Shown piece by piece: positions 62,093-64,000 of a stretch of DNA of 64,000 nucleotides. Position 1 is the first letter of the stretch. Each line of letters begins with the position of its first letter. The stretch spans positions 166,617 to 230,616 of the forward strand of contig NZ_LMSS01000005.1 of the NCBI RefSeq assembly GCF_001429605.1, written 5' to 3'. This stretch comes from Phycicoccus sp. Soil802 (GTDB lineage: Bacteria > Actinomycetota > Actinomycetes > Actinomycetales > Dermatophilaceae). The position numbers and the translations under genes were made by a program. Under the pieces are notes generated by a model. It had not been told where the DNA came from. It searched no databases and worked only from the letters and a program-made list of their open reading frames with translations.

Positions 62093-62947
62093 TCAGACGC
62101 GGGTGCGCACCGTGTAGAGCTCGGGGAAGAAGGTCAGGTCGAGGGCGCGGCGCAGGAAGTCGACGCCGGACGAGCCGCCGGTCCCCTTCTTGTGGCCGAT
62201 CGTGCGGGTGACGACCTGCAGGTGGCGGAACCGCCACTGCTGGAAGTTGTCCTCGAGGTCGACGAGCTCCTCACAGGTCTCGTAGACGCCCCAGTGCTCG
62301 GTCGGGCGGGCGTAGACGGCGGCGAAGGTGTCGACCAGGGCGTCGTTCTCCCGGTACGGCTGGGTGACGTCACGCTCGAGCAGCTCGGCCGGGATGGCGT
62401 AGCCGCGGCGGGCGAGGTAGCGCAGGAACTCGTCGTAGAGGCTGGGCTCACCGAGCAGCTCCGCGAGCATCGAGCGCGCGGCCTCGTCGTGCTCGAAGAC
62501 CTTGACCATGTCGGCGTTCTTGTTGCCGAGCAGGAACTCCACGGCGCGGTACTGCCACGACTGGAACCCCGAGCTGGTCGCGAGGAACGGGCGGATCTCG
62601 GCGTACTCGCTCGGCGTGAGGGTCGCCAGCACCGACCACTGGTCGGTGAGGATCTCCTGGATCCGCTTGACCCGCGCCAGCCGCTTGAGGGCCGGGGCGA
62701 GCTCGTCGGCCGTGAGCAGCGCGCGGGCCGACCGCAGCTCGTGCAGCATCAGCTTGAGCCAGAGCTCAGAGGTCTGGTGCTGGATGATGAACAGCAGCTC
62801 GTCGTGCTGCTCGGGCTGGCTGCGTGGGTGCTGTGCCGACAGCAGCTGGTCCAGCCCCAGGTAGTCGCCGTAGGACATCGCCGCGGAGAAGTCCCGCTGC
62901 ACGCCCTCTTCGATCTCACGCACCGACCGCGCGTCGTCACTGCTCAT
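62093..62947 (-). CDS. kynA: Tryptophan 2,3-dioxygenase
   Basis: The 284-aa haem enzyme has YGDYLGLDQLLSAQHPRS, ELLFIIQHQTSELWLKLMLHEL with the substrate His and Arg (R) region, FQSWQYRAVEFLLGNKN and FRHLQVVTRTIGHKKGTGGSSGVDFLRR carrying the axial haem His and Thr-Gly loop. It opens tryptophan to N-formylkynurenine. No other kynurenine gene is in the window. The -10 TAGGGT lies 6 nt before ATG 62947. Confidence 0.95.
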   Translation of the reverse strand: MSSDDARSVREIEEGVQRDFSAAMSYGDYLGLDQLLSAQHPRSQPEQHDELLFIIQHQTSELWLKLMLHELRSARALLTADELAPALKRLARVKRIQEILTDQWSVLATLTPSEYAEIRPFLATSSGFQSWQYRAVEFLLGNKNADMVKVFEHDEAARSMLAELLGEPSLYDEFLRYLARRGYAIPAELLERDVTQPYRENDALVDTFAAVYARPTEHWGVYETCEELVDLEDNFQQWRFRHLQVVTRTIGHKKGTGGSSGVDFLRRALDLTFFPELYTVRTRV

Positions 62948-62953
62948 GCCGCC

Positions 62954-62959
62954 ACCCTA
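62954..62959 (-). promoter_or_regulatory. Leaderless -10 (TAGGGT) for kynA
   Basis: On the minus strand TAGGGT lies 6 nt before ATG 62947. Confidence 0.55.
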
Positions 62960-62978
62960 GGGCCGCCCCCCGCGTCAC

Positions 62979-63067
62979 ATCTTTATCGGGTCTAGGGACA
63001 AGGTTGACCTTCACACGACTTCGCTTCCGGTGTGAGCGTCAACGTTCCTGCTAGACCCGATAAAGCT
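62979..63067. repeat. Nested inverted-repeat element, copy 3
   Basis: Perfect 15-bp outer arms (62981-62995 CTTTATCGGGTCTAG; 63051-63065) flank inner arms with two mismatches (63003-63016 and 63030-63043). It lies between divergent genes, as copy 1 does. Confidence 0.85.
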
Positions 63068-63138
63068 GGGACTGGTGGGGTGCGCAGGTGTCAGCCAGGC
63101 CACACCGGCTGGGTGGGGGTGACGTCACGGAAACGGGC

Positions 63139-63144
63139 TAGGCT
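63139..63144 (+). promoter_or_regulatory. Leaderless -10 (TAGGCT) for biotin carboxylase gene
   Basis: TAGGCT lies 7 nt before ATG 63152. Confidence 0.6.
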
Positions 63145-63151
63145 CCGGCGC

Positions 63152-64000
63152 ATGGCGCCCATCTCCGAGACGACGACGAAGCCGATCTCCAAGGTCCTCA
63201 TTGCCAACCGCGGCGAGATCGCCGTCCGCATCGCGCGCGCGTGCGCCGACAGCGGCATCGGCTCCGTTGCCGTGTATGCCGATCCGGACCGGGACGCGCT
63301 GCACGTCAAGGTCGCCGACGAGGCCTACGCGCTCGGTGGCGCGACCCCCGGCGACTCCTACCTCGTGCAGGAGAAGCTGCTCGAGGTCGCCCGCAAGTCC
63401 GGGGCCGACGCGGTCCACCCCGGCTACGGCTTCCTCGCCGAGAACGCCTCCTTCGCCCAGGCCGTGATGGACGCCGGGCTGAGGTGGATCGGCCCCTCCC
63501 CCGAGGCCATCGACTCCCTCGGCGACAAGGTCAAGGCCCGCCACATCGCCGCCCGCGCGAACGCCCCCCTGGTGCCCGGCACCGCCGACCCGGTCGCCGA
63601 CGCCGACGAGGTCGTCGCGTTCGCCAAGGAGTACGGACTGCCGGTCGCGATCAAGGCGGCCTTCGGTGGCGGCGGTCGCGGCCTCAAGGTCGCGCGCACC
63701 ATCGAGGAGATCCCCGAGCTGTTCGACTCGGCCACCCGCGAGGCCGTCGCCGCGTTCGGTCGCGGCGAGTGCTTCGTCGAGCGCTACCTCGACCAGCCCC
63801 GCCACGTCGAGACCCAGTGCCTGGCCGACACCCACGGCAACGTCGTCGTCGTCTCCACCCGGGACTGCTCGCTGCAGCGTCGCCACCAGAAGCTCGTCGA
63901 GGAGGCCCCGGCGCCGTTCCTGTCCGACGAGCAGAACGCCGAGCTGCGCCGCGCCTCCAAGGCCATCCTCACCGAGGCCGGCTACACCGTTGCCGACGAT
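63152..64000 (+). CDS. Acyl-CoA carboxylase alpha subunit (biotin carboxylase), 3' end outside window
   Basis: The first 283 codons encode the biotin carboxylase domain: [67 protein letters not shown] (ATP-grasp loop) and [38 protein letters not shown]. The BCCP part with the biotin Lys must lie beyond 64000. It likely supplies the alpha chain for the orphan beta subunits at 45317 and 52509, and is the substrate of BirA. Confidence 0.93.
   Translation, partial: MAPISETTTKPISKVLIANRGEIAVRIARACADSGIGSVAVYADPDRDALHVKVADEAYALGGATPGDSYLVQEKLLEVARKSGADAVHPGYGFLAENASFAQAVMDAGLRWIGPSPEAIDSLGDKVKARHIAARANAPLVPGTADPVADADEVVAFAKEYGLPVAIKAAFGGGGRGLKVARTIEEIPELFDSATREAVAAFGRGECFVERYLDQPRHVETQCLADTHGNVVVVSTRDCSLQRRHQKLVEEAPAPFLSDEQNAELRRASKAILTEAGYTVADD

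Overview
The window is dense, GC-rich chromosomal DNA from an actinomycete. F420-type (LLM) oxidoreductase, an acyl-CoA carboxylase epsilon subunit, an Rv1264-like adenylate cyclase, LCP cell-wall ligases and many leaderless TANNNT promoters point to Actinomycetota, most likely a Micrococcales member close to Intrasporangiaceae (family level is inference). No rRNA, tRNA, CRISPR array, prophage or insertion sequence was recognised.

Layout. 1-7.3 kb: a truncated secreted M15-like peptidase, a 3-oxoacid CoA-transferase pair, and a cell-wall hydrolase pair (SpoIID/LytB-like protein plus PGRP amidase), both carrying FG-GAP repeats. 7.5-33.1 kb: a large surface-glycopolymer locus. It holds a complete CMP-pseudaminic acid pathway (PseB, PseC, a PseG-PseH fusion, PseI, PseF), a flippase, an unassigned protein, several glycosyltransferases, two CDP-alcohol phosphotransferases, a Wzm/Wzt ABC exporter, a TagF-like polymerase fused to a GT2 domain, and two divergent LCP ligases. 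Together these suggest a teichoic or teichulosonic acid-like wall polymer. 33.2-44.5 kb: acyl-CoA dehydrogenase, a third FG-GAP protein, an LLM oxidoreductase, purE-purK, GtrA, a two-component system, enoyl-CoA hydratase and adenylate cyclase. 44.5-55.9 kb: birA with a divergent acyl-CoA carboxylase beta/epsilon pair, MOSC, a DUF885 peptidase-like protein, a Na+/H+ antiporter with a UBP zinc finger, Maf, and a branched-chain acyl-CoA degradation operon with a MerR regulator and a LiuR-like operator. 55.9-64 kb: TetR with a SnoaL-like protein and a membrane protein, a reductase, an M50B-like protease, a PfkB kinase, a divergent G6PDH, tryptophan 2,3-dioxygenase and the start of a biotin carboxylase.

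The genes connect into two main themes. One is building and remodelling the cell envelope. The other is acyl-CoA and branched-chain amino acid catabolism: biotin ligase, carboxylase alpha, beta and epsilon subunits, acyl-CoA dehydrogenases, and a CoA-transferase that can use the acetoacetate produced by leucine breakdown.

Outside the genes three things stand out. A nested inverted repeat of about 90-97 bp occurs three times at roughly 30-kb spacing. The octamer GTATGCCG (or its complement CGGCATAC) occurs 36 times, 18 in each orientation, where base composition alone predicts about two. Short tandem duplications repeatedly copy the last codons and stop codon of genes, mostly at convergent gene junctions; a separate 105-bp in-frame tandem duplication sits inside an acyl-CoA carboxylase beta gene.
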